Assembly: GCF_021165955.1 (NCBI RefSeq)
Contig: NZ_CP088952.1
Location: forward strand, 372,001-436,000
DNA from: Massilia endophytica
Lineage (GTDB): Bacteria > Pseudomonadota > Gammaproteobacteria > Burkholderiales > Burkholderiaceae_D
Direction: 5' to 3'
DNA length: 64,000 nucleotides
A program made the position numbers and the translations under genes. The notes beneath the pieces were generated by a model. The model made no database searches and had not been told where the DNA came from. It saw only the letters and a program-made list of their open reading frames with translations. Shown one piece after another: positions 36,163 through 48,987 of the stretch; the stretch's first letter is position 1; each line of letters starts with the position of its first letter.

Positions 36163-37479
36163 ATGAATGAGTCCCGGCCAGCATCGCTATCCGCTTTCTG
36201 GATGCCCTTCACGAACAATCGGGACTTCAAGGCCAGTCCCCGCCTGCTGGTGTCAGCCGAGGGCGTGTACTACAAGGATGTAGACGGCAACGCCATCCTG
36301 GACGGCACGGCAGGCCTGTGGTGCGTGCCCTGCGGCCACGCGCAGCCGAAGATCGTGGCCGCGGTGCGCGAGATGGTGGGCCAGCTCGATTTCGCGCCCA
36401 CCTTCCAGATGGGCCACCCCGCAGCCTTCGACCTCGCCGAACAGCTGATGGAATATACCAACAAGCGTTACGGCCACGTGTTCTATACGAACTCCGGCTC
36501 CGAGGCGGTGGATACGGCGCTGAAGATGGCGCTGGCGTACCACAAGGCGCGCGGCGATGCGAGCCGCACCCGCTTCATCGGCCGCGAGCGCGGCTACCAT
36601 GGCGTGGGCTTCGGCGGCATCTCCGTCGGCGGCATCGCGGGCAACCGCAAGCCTTACGGCGTGATGCTGCCGGGCGTGGATCATCTGCCGCACACGCACA
36701 ATCTGGAGAAGAACGCCTACACGCGCGGCGAGCCGGAACACGGCGCCAACCTGGCGGACGAACTCGAACGCATCGTCGCGCTGCATGACGCGTCCACCAT
36801 CGCCGCCGTGATCGTGGAGCCGGTCGCCGGGTCCACCGGCGTGCTGATTCCGCCCAAGGGCTACCTGAAGCGCCTGCGCGAGCTGTGCACCAAGCACGGC
36901 ATCCTGCTGATCTTCGACGAGGTGATCACGGGCTTCGGCCGCCTCACCACGCCTTTCGCCGCCGACTACTTCGACGTCGAGCCGGACATGATGACCACCG
37001 CGAAGGGCCTGACCAACGGCACCATCCCCATGGGTGCGGTCTTCACCAAGCAGTTCGTGTACGACGCCTTCATGGATTCCCCGGCGGGCATTGAACTGTT
37101 CCACGGCTACACCTATTCGGGCCATCCCGTGGCCTGCGCGGCTTCGCTGGCCACCATCGAAGTGTTCAAGGAACAGAAGATCCTGGAGCATGCGGCCAGC
37201 ATTCAGGATTACTGGGCCGATGCCGTGCATTCGCTGAAAGGCCTGCCGCATGTGATCGACCTGCGTACCATCGGCCTGATCGCGGGCATCGAGCTCGCCC
37301 CCATCCCCGGCAAGCCGGGCGCACGCGCCTATTCGGCGTTCAAGAAAGCTTTCGCGGACGGCATCCTGATCCGCGTGACCGGCGACATCATCGCGCTGTC
37401 GCCGCCTCTGGTCTTCGAGAAAAAACATATCGATGAACTGTTCGGCAAACTTACCAAGGTGCTGAAAGAACTGGAGTAA
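36163..37479 (+). CDS. Omega-amino acid (beta-alanine):pyruvate aminotransferase
   Basis: A 438-aa class III PLP aminotransferase, of the beta-alanine:pyruvate type. Motifs: SAFWMPFTNNRDFKASPR, DGTAGLWCVPCGHAQPKI, FYTNSGSEAVDTALKMALAY, GRERGYHGVGFGG, LLIFDEVITGFGR and PLP-binding Lys281 in TTAKGLTNG. It would move the amino group of beta-alanine (from uracil) or beta-aminoisobutyrate (from thymine) to pyruvate, giving malonic or methylmalonic semialdehyde and L-alanine. AGGAGA precedes the ATG. First gene of a nine-gene operon; the next two genes process both of its products. Confidence 0.94.
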   Translation: MNESRPASLSAFWMPFTNNRDFKASPRLLVSAEGVYYKDVDGNAILDGTAGLWCVPCGHAQPKIVAAVREMVGQLDFAPTFQMGHPAAFDLAEQLMEYTNKRYGHVFYTNSGSEAVDTALKMALAYHKARGDASRTRFIGRERGYHGVGFGGISVGGIAGNRKPYGVMLPGVDHLPHTHNLEKNAYTRGEPEHGANLADELERIVALHDASTIAAVIVEPVAGSTGVLIPPKGYLKRLRELCTKHGILLIFDEVITGFGRLTTPFAADYFDVEPDMMTTAKGLTNGTIPMGAVFTKQFVYDAFMDSPAGIELFHGYTYSGHPVACAASLATIEVFKEQKILEHAASIQDYWADAVHSLKGLPHVIDLRTIGLIAGIELAPIPGKPGARAYSAFKKAFADGILIRVTGDIIALSPPLVFEKKHIDELFGKLTKVLKELE

Positions 37480-37510
37480 AGAGCGCGATTCCCATAAAGA
37501 GGAGACAACC

Positions 37511-38626
37511 ATGCTTGTAGGCGTACCGAAGGAGATCAAGAATCAGGAATCGCGCGTTGGCCTTACCCCGGCCAGCGTGAAAGAGCTGACTCTGCGCGGC
37601 CACCAGGTTCTGGTGCAACAGAATGCCGGCGCAGCCATCGGACTGACGGACGAGATGTACGCCGCTTCCGGCGCCACCATCGTCGATACGGCGCAGGAAG
37701 TCTTCGCCCGTGCCGACATGATCGTGAAAGTGAAGGAGCCGCAGCCGCAGGAATGCGCCATGCTGCGCCCGAACCAGATTCTCTACACCTACCTGCACCT
37801 GGCGCCCGATCCCGAGCAGACCAAGGCGCTGGTGGCATCCGGCGCCGTCTGCATCGCCTATGAAACCATCACCGGCCCCGGTGGCGGCCTGCCGCTGCTG
37901 GCGCCCATGAGCGAAGTGGCGGGGCGCATGTCCATCCAGGCCGGCGCAGCGCACCTCGAAAAATCCAAGGGCGGCATGGGCCTGCTGCTGGGTGGCGTGC
38001 CTGGCGTGGCTCCCGGCCATGTGGCCATTATCGGCGCTGGCGTGGTCGGCACCAACGCCCTGCAGATCGCCGTGGGCATGGGCGCGCGCGTCACGGTGCT
38101 GGACAAGAACGTGGACCGCCTGCGCCAGCTCGACCTCGTGTTCGGCAACCGCGTGCAGACCATGTATTCGAACGCCCACACCATCGAGGAAGCCGTGCTG
38201 GATGCGGACCTCGTGATCGGCGGCGTGCTGGTGCCCGGCGCCGCAGCGCCCAAGCTGGTGACGCGCGCCATGGTGTCGCGCATGAAGCAGGGCTCCGTGG
38301 TGGTGGACGTTGCCATCGACCAGGGCGGCTGCTTCGAAACCTCCCACGCCACCACGCACGAGAAGCCCACCTTCGTGGTGGACGGTGTGGTGCACTACTG
38401 CGTGGCGAACATGCCGGGCGCGGTGGCCCGCACCTCCACCTTTGCGCTGAACAACGCCACCATCGGCCATGCCGTGGCCCTGGCGGACAAGGGCTGGGTG
38501 AAGGCGCTGCAGGCCAACCCGCACCTGAAGAACGGATTGAACGTATGCCAGGGCAAGGTCACCTATGAGGCGGTGGCCCATGCGCTCGGCTATCCCTATG
38601 TACCGGCAGACACCATGCTGGCCTGA
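37511..38626 (+). CDS. ald: Alanine dehydrogenase
   Basis: A 371-aa NAD-dependent L-alanine dehydrogenase. Motifs: [66 protein letters not shown], Rossmann [20 protein letters not shown] and [18 protein letters not shown]. It oxidises the alanine formed by the preceding aminotransferase back to pyruvate and ammonia. This closes the amino-acceptor cycle and frees nitrogen. Spacing of 31 and 15 bases to its neighbours supports one operon. Confidence 0.96.
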   Translation: MLVGVPKEIKNQESRVGLTPASVKELTLRGHQVLVQQNAGAAIGLTDEMYAASGATIVDTAQEVFARADMIVKVKEPQPQECAMLRPNQILYTYLHLAPDPEQTKALVASGAVCIAYETITGPGGGLPLLAPMSEVAGRMSIQAGAAHLEKSKGGMGLLLGGVPGVAPGHVAIIGAGVVGTNALQIAVGMGARVTVLDKNVDRLRQLDLVFGNRVQTMYSNAHTIEEAVLDADLVIGGVLVPGAAAPKLVTRAMVSRMKQGSVVVDVAIDQGGCFETSHATTHEKPTFVVDGVVHYCVANMPGAVARTSTFALNNATIGHAVALADKGWVKALQANPHLKNGLNVCQGKVTYEAVAHALGYPYVPADTMLA

Positions 38627-38641
38627 CCTTTTGGAACCACT

Positions 38642-40144
38642 ATGAGCAATCTCGATACCATCACCCACTTCATCAACGGCAGCAAGGTGGATACGCTGAG
38701 CGGCCGTTATGCCGACGTGTTCAACCCCGCGCTGGGCGAGCCGGTGGCCCGTGTGGCGCTGGGCACGGCGGAGGAGGTGGATGCGGCGGTGAAGGCGGCG
38801 CACGCCGCTTTCCCTGCCTGGTCCAACACGCCCGCGCTGACCCGCGCGCGCGTGCTGTTCCGCTACATGCAGCTCTGCCAGGAACACACCGATGAATTCG
38901 CGGCCATGCTGACGCGCGAACACGGCAAGACCTTCGCGGACGCAAAGGGTGAAGTGGCGCGTGGTATCGAGGTGGTGGAATTCGCCTGCGGCATTCCACA
39001 GCTGCTCAAGGGCGAATTCACCGACCAGATTGCGCGCGGCATCGACGCCTGGGCCATGCGCCAGCCTCTCGGCGTGGTGGCAGGTATCACGCCGTTCAAC
39101 TTCCCGGTGATGGTGCCGATGTGGATGTTCCCCATCGCCATCGCCTGTGGCAATACCTTCGTGCTCAAGCCTTCCGAGCGCGATCCTTCTCCTTCGCTGC
39201 TGCATGCGCGGCTGCTGAAGGAAGCAGGCCTGCCGGACGGCGTCTTCAACGTGGTCCAGGGCGACAAGGTGACGGTGGATGCGATTCTCGATCATCCAGA
39301 GATTCAGGCCGTGAGCTTTGTCGGTTCCACGCCGATCGCGGAATACATCTACGCCAAGGGCAGCGCAAGCGGCAAGCGCGTGCAGGCCCTGGGCGGCGCC
39401 AAGAACCACATGGTGGTGATGCCCGATGCGGACATGGAAATGGCCATCGACGCCCTGATGGGCGCGGCCTACGGTTCGGCGGGCGAACGCTGCATGGCGA
39501 TCTCCGTTGTCGCGGCGGTTGGCGACGCAGGCGACAAGGTGATTGGCGCACTGGAACAGCGCACCGCCGCACTGAAAGTGCGCGACGGCATGGCGGCCGA
39601 TGCCGAGATGGGGCCTGTCGTCACGGCGGCAGCCAAGCAGCGCATCGAACGTTTGATCGGGGAAGGCGTGGAGCAGGGCGCCAAGCTGCTGGTGGATGGC
39701 CGCGGCTATCAGGTGGAAGGACGTCCCAACGGCTTCTTCGTCGGCGGCACGCTGTTCGACCACGTGACGCAGGACATGACGATCTACAAGGAAGAGATTT
39801 TTGGCCCCGTGCTGTGCGTGATGCGCCTGCCGGACATTGCCAGCGCCGTGGAGCTGATCAACGCCAACGAATATGGCAACGGCGTGGCGGTCTTCACGCG
39901 CGACGGCGGCGTGGCGCGCGAGTTCGTGCGCCAGATCCAGGTGGGCATGGTAGGCGTGAACGTGCCCCTGCCGGTGCCGATGGCCTTCAACAGCTTCGGC
40001 GGCTGGAAGCGCAGCCTGTTCGGCGACCACCACGCATACGGCCCCGAAGGCGTGCGCTTCTACACCCGCCACAAGGCCGTGATGCAGCGCTGGCCCAACA
40101 CCGCCAGCGCAGGCGCGGAATTTGCATTCCCGCAGATGAAGTAA
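38642..40144 (+). CDS. mmsA: (Methyl)malonate-semialdehyde dehydrogenase, CoA-acylating
   Basis: A 500-aa CoA-dependent aldehyde dehydrogenase. Motifs: [81 protein letters not shown], catalytic Cys284 in [10 protein letters not shown] and [16 protein letters not shown]. It turns malonic semialdehyde into acetyl-CoA or methylmalonic semialdehyde into propionyl-CoA, with loss of CO2. In this operon it completes uracil and thymine breakdown to central metabolites. MmsA also acts in valine and inositol catabolism elsewhere, but no genes of those routes are nearby. Confidence 0.95.
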   Translation: MSNLDTITHFINGSKVDTLSGRYADVFNPALGEPVARVALGTAEEVDAAVKAAHAAFPAWSNTPALTRARVLFRYMQLCQEHTDEFAAMLTREHGKTFADAKGEVARGIEVVEFACGIPQLLKGEFTDQIARGIDAWAMRQPLGVVAGITPFNFPVMVPMWMFPIAIACGNTFVLKPSERDPSPSLLHARLLKEAGLPDGVFNVVQGDKVTVDAILDHPEIQAVSFVGSTPIAEYIYAKGSASGKRVQALGGAKNHMVVMPDADMEMAIDALMGAAYGSAGERCMAISVVAAVGDAGDKVIGALEQRTAALKVRDGMAADAEMGPVVTAAAKQRIERLIGEGVEQGAKLLVDGRGYQVEGRPNGFFVGGTLFDHVTQDMTIYKEEIFGPVLCVMRLPDIASAVELINANEYGNGVAVFTRDGGVAREFVRQIQVGMVGVNVPLPVPMAFNSFGGWKRSLFGDHHAYGPEGVRFYTRHKAVMQRWPNTASAGAEFAFPQMK

Positions 40145-40174
40145 GCAAGAGCAGAACGACACCAGGGATGAATC

Positions 40175-41545
40175 ATGACGATCGAATCGCTGAAATACCT
40201 ACCGCAGCCCAAAGCCACCGGCAACGAGCTGGCCACGCACTTCACCGACCTCGCACCGCCCTTGAACGCGCGCCAGGCGGCGATTGAAAGCGCCCGCTGC
40301 CTTTACTGCTACGACGCACCCTGCACCCGCATCTGCCCCTCCGAAATCGATGTGGCGAGCTTCATCCGCAACATCCACGACAGGAACATCAACGGCGCCG
40401 CGCAGGGCATTCTGAAACAGAACATCCTGGGTGGCAGCTGCTCGCGTGTGTGCCCCACGGAGATCCTGTGCGAGGACGCCTGCGTGCGCAATCACGACGC
40501 CGAAGGCCAGCCTGTGAAAATCGGCCTGCTGCAGCGCTACGCGCTGGACAACATGACCATCGAAGGCCACCCCTTCCAGCGCGCGCCGGGCACCGGCCGC
40601 AAGATCGCCGTGGTGGGCGCCGGCCCCGCAGGCCTCTCCTGCGCCCACCGCCTCGCCATGCTGGGCAATGACGTGGTGATCTACGAAGCACAGGAAAAGG
40701 CGGGCGGCCTGAATGAATACGGCATCGCCAAATACAAGCTGACCGACAACTTCGCCCAGAAGGAAGTGGACTTCCTGCTCGGTATCGGCGGTATCGAAAT
40801 CCAGTACGGCCGCAAGCTGGGCGACAACCTGCACCTGAAGGACTTGCATGCGCAGTACGACGCCGTCTTCCTCGGCCTGGGCCTGGGCGCCAGCCGCCAG
40901 CTTGGCCTGACCGGCGAGGATGCGCCCGGCCTGTTGGCGGCGGTGGAATACATCGCCGCCCTGCGCCAGGCCAGCGACCTCTCCGCGCTGCCGCTGCCGC
41001 GCCGCGCCATCGTCATTGGCGCTGGTAATACGGCCATCGACATGGCCGTGCAGATCCAGCGCCTGGGCGCCGAGGAAGTGACGCTGGTCTACCGCCGCGG
41101 CTTCGATGCCATGAGCGCCACGCACCACGAACAGGACATCGCCAAGGCGAACCAGGTACGCATGGTGACCTGGGCCCAGCCGCAGCAGGTGCTGCTGGAC
41201 GAAAAGGGCCATGTGCGCGGCATGCGCTTCGAGAAAACCATGCTGGAGGCGAACCGCCTGGTGGGCACCGGCGAAACCTTCGAGATCGCCGCCGATGCGG
41301 TGTTCAAGGCCATCGGCCAGAGCATGGAAGCTGTGTCCCTGAGCGATCCGCTTGCAACGCAGCTCAAGCGTGATGGCGACAAGATCCATGTGGACGCCCA
41401 CTTCCGCACCGTGCTGCCGGGGATCTATGCGGGCGGCGACTGCGTGGCGCCCGGCCAGGATCTCACCGTGCAGGCCGTCCAGCACGGGAAGCTGGCCGCG
41501 CACGCGATTCATTCAGACATCCAATCGAAAGTGGAGGCTGCATAA
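40175..41545 (+). CDS. preT: NAD-dependent dihydropyrimidine dehydrogenase, subunit PreT
   Basis: A 456-aa flavin subunit that takes electrons from NAD(P)H to the PreA catalytic subunit. The N-terminal cysteines for Fe-S clusters are CLYCYDAPCTRICP and GGSCSRVCPTEILCEDAC; FAD binding is VVGAGPAGLSCAHRLA; the second nucleotide site is VIGAGNTAIDMAVQIQR; the C-terminal FAD contact is YAGGDCVAPGQDLTVQAVQH. Its TAA shares one base with the preA ATG. Together the pair reduces uracil or thymine to the 5,6-dihydro form (or the reverse). Confidence 0.95.
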   Translation: MTIESLKYLPQPKATGNELATHFTDLAPPLNARQAAIESARCLYCYDAPCTRICPSEIDVASFIRNIHDRNINGAAQGILKQNILGGSCSRVCPTEILCEDACVRNHDAEGQPVKIGLLQRYALDNMTIEGHPFQRAPGTGRKIAVVGAGPAGLSCAHRLAMLGNDVVIYEAQEKAGGLNEYGIAKYKLTDNFAQKEVDFLLGIGGIEIQYGRKLGDNLHLKDLHAQYDAVFLGLGLGASRQLGLTGEDAPGLLAAVEYIAALRQASDLSALPLPRRAIVIGAGNTAIDMAVQIQRLGAEEVTLVYRRGFDAMSATHHEQDIAKANQVRMVTWAQPQQVLLDEKGHVRGMRFEKTMLEANRLVGTGETFEIAADAVFKAIGQSMEAVSLSDPLATQLKRDGDKIHVDAHFRTVLPGIYAGGDCVAPGQDLTVQAVQHGKLAAHAIHSDIQSKVEAA

Positions 41546-42834
41546 TGGCTGACCTGAGCATCGACTTCTGCGGCATCAAGTCGCCGAACCCCTTCTGGCT
41601 GGCCTCCGCTCCGCCGACCGACAAGGCCTACAACGTCGTCCGCGCCTTCGAGGCGGGTTGGGGCGGCGTGGTATGGAAGACGCTGGGCGAAGATCCTCCA
41701 GCCGTCAATGTGTCCTCCCGCTATTCGGCGATCTACGGAAAGAACCGCGAAGTCATCGGCTTCAATAATATCGAGCTGATTACGGACCGCAGCCTGGAAA
41801 TCAACCTGGAAGAGATTACGGCCGTGAAGAAGGCCTGGCCGGACCGCGCCATCGTGGTCTCGCTGATGCTGCCCTGCGAGGAGCATTACTGGGCCGATAT
41901 CCTGCCCAAGGTGGAAGCAACGGGCGCGGATGGCATCGAACTCAATTTCGGCTGCCCGCACGGCATGCCGGAGCGCGGCATGGGCGCGGCCGTGGGGCAG
42001 GTGCCGGAATACGTGCAGAACGTGACCAGCTGGTGCAAGAAGCACACGAAGCTTCCCGTCATCGTGAAGCTCACGCCCAACATCACGGATATCCGCTGGC
42101 CAGCGCGGGCGGCGCAGGCGGGCGGCGCGGATGCCGTTTCGCTGATCAACACCATCAACTCCATCACCTCCATCGACCTGGACCGCATGGTGGCCCTGCC
42201 CACCGTGGGCACGGCCAGCACGCACGGCGGCTATTGCGGCACCGCCGTGAAGCCGATTGCGCTGAACATGGTGGCCGAGATTGCGCGCGATCCGCAGACG
42301 AAAGGCTTGCCCATCTCCGGCATCGGCGGCATCAACAACTGGCGCGATGCGGCGGAGTTCATCTCCCTTGGCGCGGGCTGCGTGCAGGTCTGCACGGCCG
42401 CCATGCTGCACGGCTTCCGCATCGTCGAGGAGATGAAGGACGGCCTGTCGCGCTGGATGGACAGCAAGGGTTACCAGACCCTGGACGATTTCAAGGGCAA
42501 GGCCGTGCCGAACACCACGGACTGGAAATACCTGGACATGAACTACAAGGTGGTGGCCCAGATCAGCCAGGACGACTGCATCAAGTGCGGCCGTTGCTTC
42601 GTGGCCTGCGAAGACACCTCGCACCAGTCGATCTGGCAGCTGGTGGACGAGGCGACCGGCGTGCGCACCTATGAAGTAAACAAGGAGGAGTGCGTCGGCT
42701 GCAATCTCTGCGAGATCACCTGCCCGGTGCAAGGTTGTATTACCATGGTGCCGCAAGCGACCGGCAAGGGCTACATGAACTGGACGCAGGACCCGCGTAA
42801 CCCCCGCGCCGAGAAAGTCACCGAAGCAGCGTAA
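41545..42834 (+). CDS. preA: NAD-dependent dihydropyrimidine dehydrogenase, subunit PreA
   Basis: A 429-aa catalytic subunit with an FMN TIM barrel like dihydroorotate dehydrogenase. The active-site loop is NFGCPHGMPERGMG; Cys137 and the following His match the catalytic Cys-Pro-His of mammalian dihydropyrimidine dehydrogenase. Other sites: FWLASAPPTDKAYNVVRAF, ISGIGGINNWRDAAEFI and SLGAGCVQVCTA. The C-terminal ferredoxin domain holds two 4Fe-4S motifs, CIKCGRCFVACEDTSH and CVGCNLCEITCPVQGC. First step of reductive uracil and thymine degradation. Confidence 0.96.
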   Translation: MADLSIDFCGIKSPNPFWLASAPPTDKAYNVVRAFEAGWGGVVWKTLGEDPPAVNVSSRYSAIYGKNREVIGFNNIELITDRSLEINLEEITAVKKAWPDRAIVVSLMLPCEEHYWADILPKVEATGADGIELNFGCPHGMPERGMGAAVGQVPEYVQNVTSWCKKHTKLPVIVKLTPNITDIRWPARAAQAGGADAVSLINTINSITSIDLDRMVALPTVGTASTHGGYCGTAVKPIALNMVAEIARDPQTKGLPISGIGGINNWRDAAEFISLGAGCVQVCTAAMLHGFRIVEEMKDGLSRWMDSKGYQTLDDFKGKAVPNTTDWKYLDMNYKVVAQISQDDCIKCGRCFVACEDTSHQSIWQLVDEATGVRTYEVNKEECVGCNLCEITCPVQGCITMVPQATGKGYMNWTQDPRNPRAEKVTEAA

Positions 42835-42836
42835 CC

Positions 42837-42908
42837 GTCATCCCCGCGAAGGCGGGGATCCAGGAGTGCGCCTAAACGCCCCTGGGTTCCCGCCTGCGCG
42901 GGAACGAC
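42837..42908. repeat. Double-hairpin dispersed repeat (REP/BIME-like) inside the pyrimidine operon
   Basis: Two hairpins form a larger imperfect inverted repeat: ATCCCCGC/GCGGGGAT (42840-42847, 42852-42859) and GTTCCCGC/GCGGGAAC (42886-42893, 42898-42905), with outer GTC...GAC ends and CCAGG/CCTGG inner edges. The GTCATCCCCGCGAAGGCGGG type is a common dispersed repeat in proteobacterial genomes. It begins 2 bases after preA's stop and ends before the transporter's ribosome site, so it may adjust mRNA stability. Confidence 0.8.
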
Positions 42909-42925
42909 CCTCGAGGAGAGCCGCA

Positions 42926-45818
<2,893 letters not shown>

Positions 45819-45833
45819 TTCAGGGAGCAGAAC

Positions 45834-47069
45834 ATGAACGACATGCGTATCAATGGCCGCCGCCTGTGGGACTCGCTGATGGAGCTGGCGAAGATCGGCG
45901 CCACGGAGAAGGGCGGCGTGAAGCGCCTCACGCTGACGGACCTCGACAAGCAGGGCCGCGACCTCGTTGTCGGCTGGGCCAAGGCGGCAGGCATGAGCGT
46001 GACGATCGACCAGATCGGCAACGTCTTCATGCGCCGCGACGGCACGGACAACTCGCTGCCCCCCATCATGACCGGCAGCCATATCGACACCCAGCCCACC
46101 GGCGGCAAATTCGATGGCAACTACGGCGTGCTGGCCGGGTTGGAAGTGGTGCGCACGCTGAACGACCGGGGCATCAAGACGAAGGCGCCCATCGAGGTGG
46201 CTTTCTGGACCAATGAAGAGGGATCGCGTTTCGTGCCCGTGATGATGGGCTCCGGTGTGTTCTGCGGCGCCTTCACGCTGGAACATGCCTACGCCGCAAA
46301 GGACACCGAAGGAAAGACTGTGCGCGAAGAGCTGGAGCGCATCGGCTACAAGGGCGACCAGGTTCCAGGCCAGCACCCTATCGGCGCCTACTTTGAAACG
46401 CACATCGAACAGGGCCCTGTGCTGGAAGACGCGGACAAGGTGATCGGCGTCGTGCCCGCCGTCATGGGCCTTTCGTGGTACGACTGCACAGTGACCGGCA
46501 TGGAGGCCCATGCAGGTCCCACGCCCATGCACTTGCGGAAGGATGCGATGCAGGCGGCGGCGAAGATCATTCCGGAAGTGGTGGCGATTGCCAACCGCTA
46601 TCCGCCTTATGGCCGGGGCACAGTGGGCATGATGCAGGTCTTCCCCAACAGCCGCAACGTGATTCCCGGCCAGGTCAAGTTCAGCATCGACCTGCGCAAC
46701 GTGAACGACGAGCTGCTGAACAAGATGCACGAGGAGATGCTGGCCTTCGTCGACAAGACCGCGTCCGAAACGGGCCTGGACATCAGGATCGAGCGCGTTT
46801 CCTACTACCCGCCGTGCCCCTTCCATCCGGAAGTGGTGGGAGCGGTGCGCAGTGCGACGGAGAAGCTGGGCTACTCCACCATGGACGTGGTTTCAGGCGC
46901 CGGCCATGACGCGATCTACGCGGCGCGCGTTGCACCTTCCGGCATGATCTTTGTGCCCTGCAAGGACGGCATCAGCCACAACGAGATAGAGGATGCGAAG
47001 CCCGAACACCTGGAGGCGGGCTGCAACGTGCTGCTGCACGCCATGCTGGAGCGCGCGGGCACGGCCTGA
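45834..47069 (+). CDS. M20-type N-carbamoyl-beta-alanine amidohydrolase (beta-ureidopropionase)
   Basis: A 411-aa Zn/Mn-dependent hydrolase of the hydantoinase/carbamoylase family (HyuC/AmaB/PydC-like). Metal and substrate motifs: MTGSHIDTQPTGGKFDGNYG, WTNEEGSRFVPVMMGSGVF, FETHIEQGPVLE, GMEAHAGPTPMHLRKDA, RNVIPGQVKFSIDLRN, SGAGHDAIYAARV and KDGISHNEIED. It would release beta-alanine (or beta-aminoisobutyrate), CO2 and ammonia from the dihydropyrimidinase product. The family also contains L-carbamoylases and allantoate amidohydrolases; operon position decides for the pyrimidine role. Confidence 0.92.
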   Translation: MNDMRINGRRLWDSLMELAKIGATEKGGVKRLTLTDLDKQGRDLVVGWAKAAGMSVTIDQIGNVFMRRDGTDNSLPPIMTGSHIDTQPTGGKFDGNYGVLAGLEVVRTLNDRGIKTKAPIEVAFWTNEEGSRFVPVMMGSGVFCGAFTLEHAYAAKDTEGKTVREELERIGYKGDQVPGQHPIGAYFETHIEQGPVLEDADKVIGVVPAVMGLSWYDCTVTGMEAHAGPTPMHLRKDAMQAAAKIIPEVVAIANRYPPYGRGTVGMMQVFPNSRNVIPGQVKFSIDLRNVNDELLNKMHEEMLAFVDKTASETGLDIRIERVSYYPPCPFHPEVVGAVRSATEKLGYSTMDVVSGAGHDAIYAARVAPSGMIFVPCKDGISHNEIEDAKPEHLEAGCNVLLHAMLERAGTA

Positions 47070-47071
47070 GG

Positions 47072-47911
47072 ATGCCGCTTCATTTCAGGCCCGGACAGTT
47101 CTACGGCGCGCTGCAGGACGGTGCGCGGTGCAGCGCGTTCGACATCCGGGCCATGCAGGCCACCATTCCCGAGCACGGCGTGCACATGCACACCCACGAG
47201 GACGCGCACTTCGTCCTCGTCCTCTCGGGCATCTACATATCATCCGCACGCGGCGCTCCGCAGTTCGCGCGGGCGCCCGCCCTGGTCTACAACCCTCCCG
47301 GCACGACTCACCGTGACCGCTTCATCGATGGGCGCGGAAGCTTCATGACGGTGTCGATGGATGCTGCCCTGCTGGACGAGGCAGCGGATTTTCGCACCCT
47401 GCCGCCATCCGCATCCATGCTCGCCGCGCCTGTCTCATTGCGCAGCGCCTTCGTGCTCGCGCGCGAAGTGCACGGCGGCGCCGATGCCGCCTTGCTGGAG
47501 GCAGGTGCATGGGAGCTGCTGGCGGCCGCCAGCGGGGCGCAAGAAGGCAAGCCGCTGCCCGGCTGGACCTGGCGCGCTTATGAGGCGGCAATGGACCTCG
47601 CCGGCGATCCCTTCATCCGCGTGGCGGACATCGCGCAGGAGCTGGACGTGCACCCTGTGCATCTGGCACGCGTATTCCGCCATGCCTTCGGCTGCTCGCC
47701 CGGCGACTTGCTGCGCTGGCGCCGTATGGACCGCGCCTGCACCCTGCTGCGCGAAGCCACGCTGGGCCTCGCGGAGGTGGCCGCCGCGGTGGGCTTCACG
47801 GACCAGAGCCACATGACCCACGCCTTCCGCGAGCGCTTCGGCATAACACCCGGAAGCTACCGCAAGCTCATGTTTCAAGGATACAAGACGGTGCCCGGAC
47901 TGCCGGAGTAG
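47072..47911 (+). CDS. AraC-family regulator ending the pyrimidine operon
   Basis: A 279-aa AraC-type regulator. The N-terminal cupin-like sensor has HGVHMHTHEDAHFVLVLSGI and YNPPGTTHRDRF; the C-terminal double HTH has RVADIAQELDVHPVHLARVF, FGCSPGDLLRWRRMDRACTL and AAAVGFTDQSHMTHAFRERF. The start is 2 bases after the carbamoyl-amidohydrolase stop, so it is part of the same transcript and may give feedback control. The effector is unknown. Confidence 0.92.
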   Translation: MPLHFRPGQFYGALQDGARCSAFDIRAMQATIPEHGVHMHTHEDAHFVLVLSGIYISSARGAPQFARAPALVYNPPGTTHRDRFIDGRGSFMTVSMDAALLDEAADFRTLPPSASMLAAPVSLRSAFVLAREVHGGADAALLEAGAWELLAAASGAQEGKPLPGWTWRAYEAAMDLAGDPFIRVADIAQELDVHPVHLARVFRHAFGCSPGDLLRWRRMDRACTLLREATLGLAEVAAAVGFTDQSHMTHAFRERFGITPGSYRKLMFQGYKTVPGLPE

Positions 47912-47940
47912 ACTGGCGGTTTTCAACATGGAGCGCTTCT

Positions 47941-48987
47941 ATGTATCGACCGATTTCCGGCCTCGCGCTAGTCTTCGCGCTGTCGTCCGCCCATGCAGCC
48001 AGCCTGGATGCCGTCACCACCGAAGTCAAGGCCGGTAACTTCAAGCAGATCACCAGCGTAGTCGTCGCCCAGCACGGAAAGATCGTCTACGAGCAGTACT
48101 TCGACGGTGAAGGCGCCGAAGGCCTGCGCAATACGCGTTCCGTGACCAAGACCGTGACAGGCATGCTGGTCGGCGCGGCGGTGGACCGCAAGCTGCTGCG
48201 CCCCGATACGCCCGTTCTTCAGTACTTCAAGGACCGCCAGCCGCTCGCCTCGCCCGACCCGAGGAAGGCGAAGATCGTGGTCGAAGACCTGCTGACAATG
48301 AGCTCCATCCTCGAATGCGACGACGATAACCAGTTCTCGCGCGGGAACGAGGAGCGCATGTACCTGGTGGAGGATTGGAGCCGCTTCTATCTTGACCTGC
48401 CTGTGAAGGGCTTTCCGGACTGGGTGCCGAAGCCGGACAGGCAGCCCTATGGCCGCGCATGGAGCTACTGCACCGCTGGCGTGACCCTGCTCGGCCCCGT
48501 GCTTGAAAAAGCAACGAAGCGCTCCGTGCCCGCCTTTGCGGACGAAGTGCTCTTCAAGCCACTCGGCATCACTTCCCTGAAATGGCAATTCCAGCCTCTC
48601 GGTCCTGCCATGACCGGGGGCGGCCTGGGCCTGCGCAGCAAGGACCTGCTGAAGCTTGGCCAGCTCTATCTGAACGGTGGGAAGTGGGAAGGCCGGCAAG
48701 TGATCTCCGCCGAATGGGTGAAGCGCTCGATTGCCCCGCATGCGAATGCGCGCGAGGACATCGACTACGGCTACCTGTGGTGGCTGCAGCCCTTCAAGGT
48801 CGGCGAGCGCAGGGTGCCCAGCTTCGGCATGTCCGGCTCTGGCGGCAACAAGGTGTACGTGCTGCCGGAGCAGGACGCGGTCGTGGTCATCACCACAACC
48901 AACTTCCAGATGCGCGGCGCGCATCCGAACAGCGACAAGCTGCTGACGACCCTCGTGCTCCCGGCGCTGCTGGAAAAGCCCGATTAA
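47941..48987 (+). CDS. Exported serine hydrolase (class C beta-lactamase/DD-peptidase fold)
   Basis: A 348-aa exported protein of the beta-lactamase-related serine hydrolase family. Signal peptide ends SSAHA. The nucleophile motif is S67-V-T-K70 (NTRSVTKTVTGMLVG). The second motif, normally Y-S/A-N, reads Y-C-T in WSYCTAGVTLLG. A C-terminal SGSGGNKVYVLPEQDAVVV region follows GLGLRSKDLLKLGQLYLNGG. Members include esterases, peptidases and amidases, so the substrate cannot be named. Stops 3 bases before the convergent tetR stop. Confidence 0.92.
   Translation: MYRPISGLALVFALSSAHAASLDAVTTEVKAGNFKQITSVVVAQHGKIVYEQYFDGEGAEGLRNTRSVTKTVTGMLVGAAVDRKLLRPDTPVLQYFKDRQPLASPDPRKAKIVVEDLLTMSSILECDDDNQFSRGNEERMYLVEDWSRFYLDLPVKGFPDWVPKPDRQPYGRAWSYCTAGVTLLGPVLEKATKRSVPAFADEVLFKPLGITSLKWQFQPLGPAMTGGGLGLRSKDLLKLGQLYLNGGKWEGRQVISAEWVKRSIAPHANAREDIDYGYLWWLQPFKVGERRVPSFGMSGSGGNKVYVLPEQDAVVVITTTNFQMRGAHPNSDKLLTTLVLPALLEKPD

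Noticed and set aside
45834..47069. Allantoate amidohydrolase (AllC) as the function of this M20 gene
   Set aside because: The family overlaps, but it sits directly after dihydropyrimidinase in a pyrimidine operon, while a separate AllC domain is fused to UraD at 55-57 kb.
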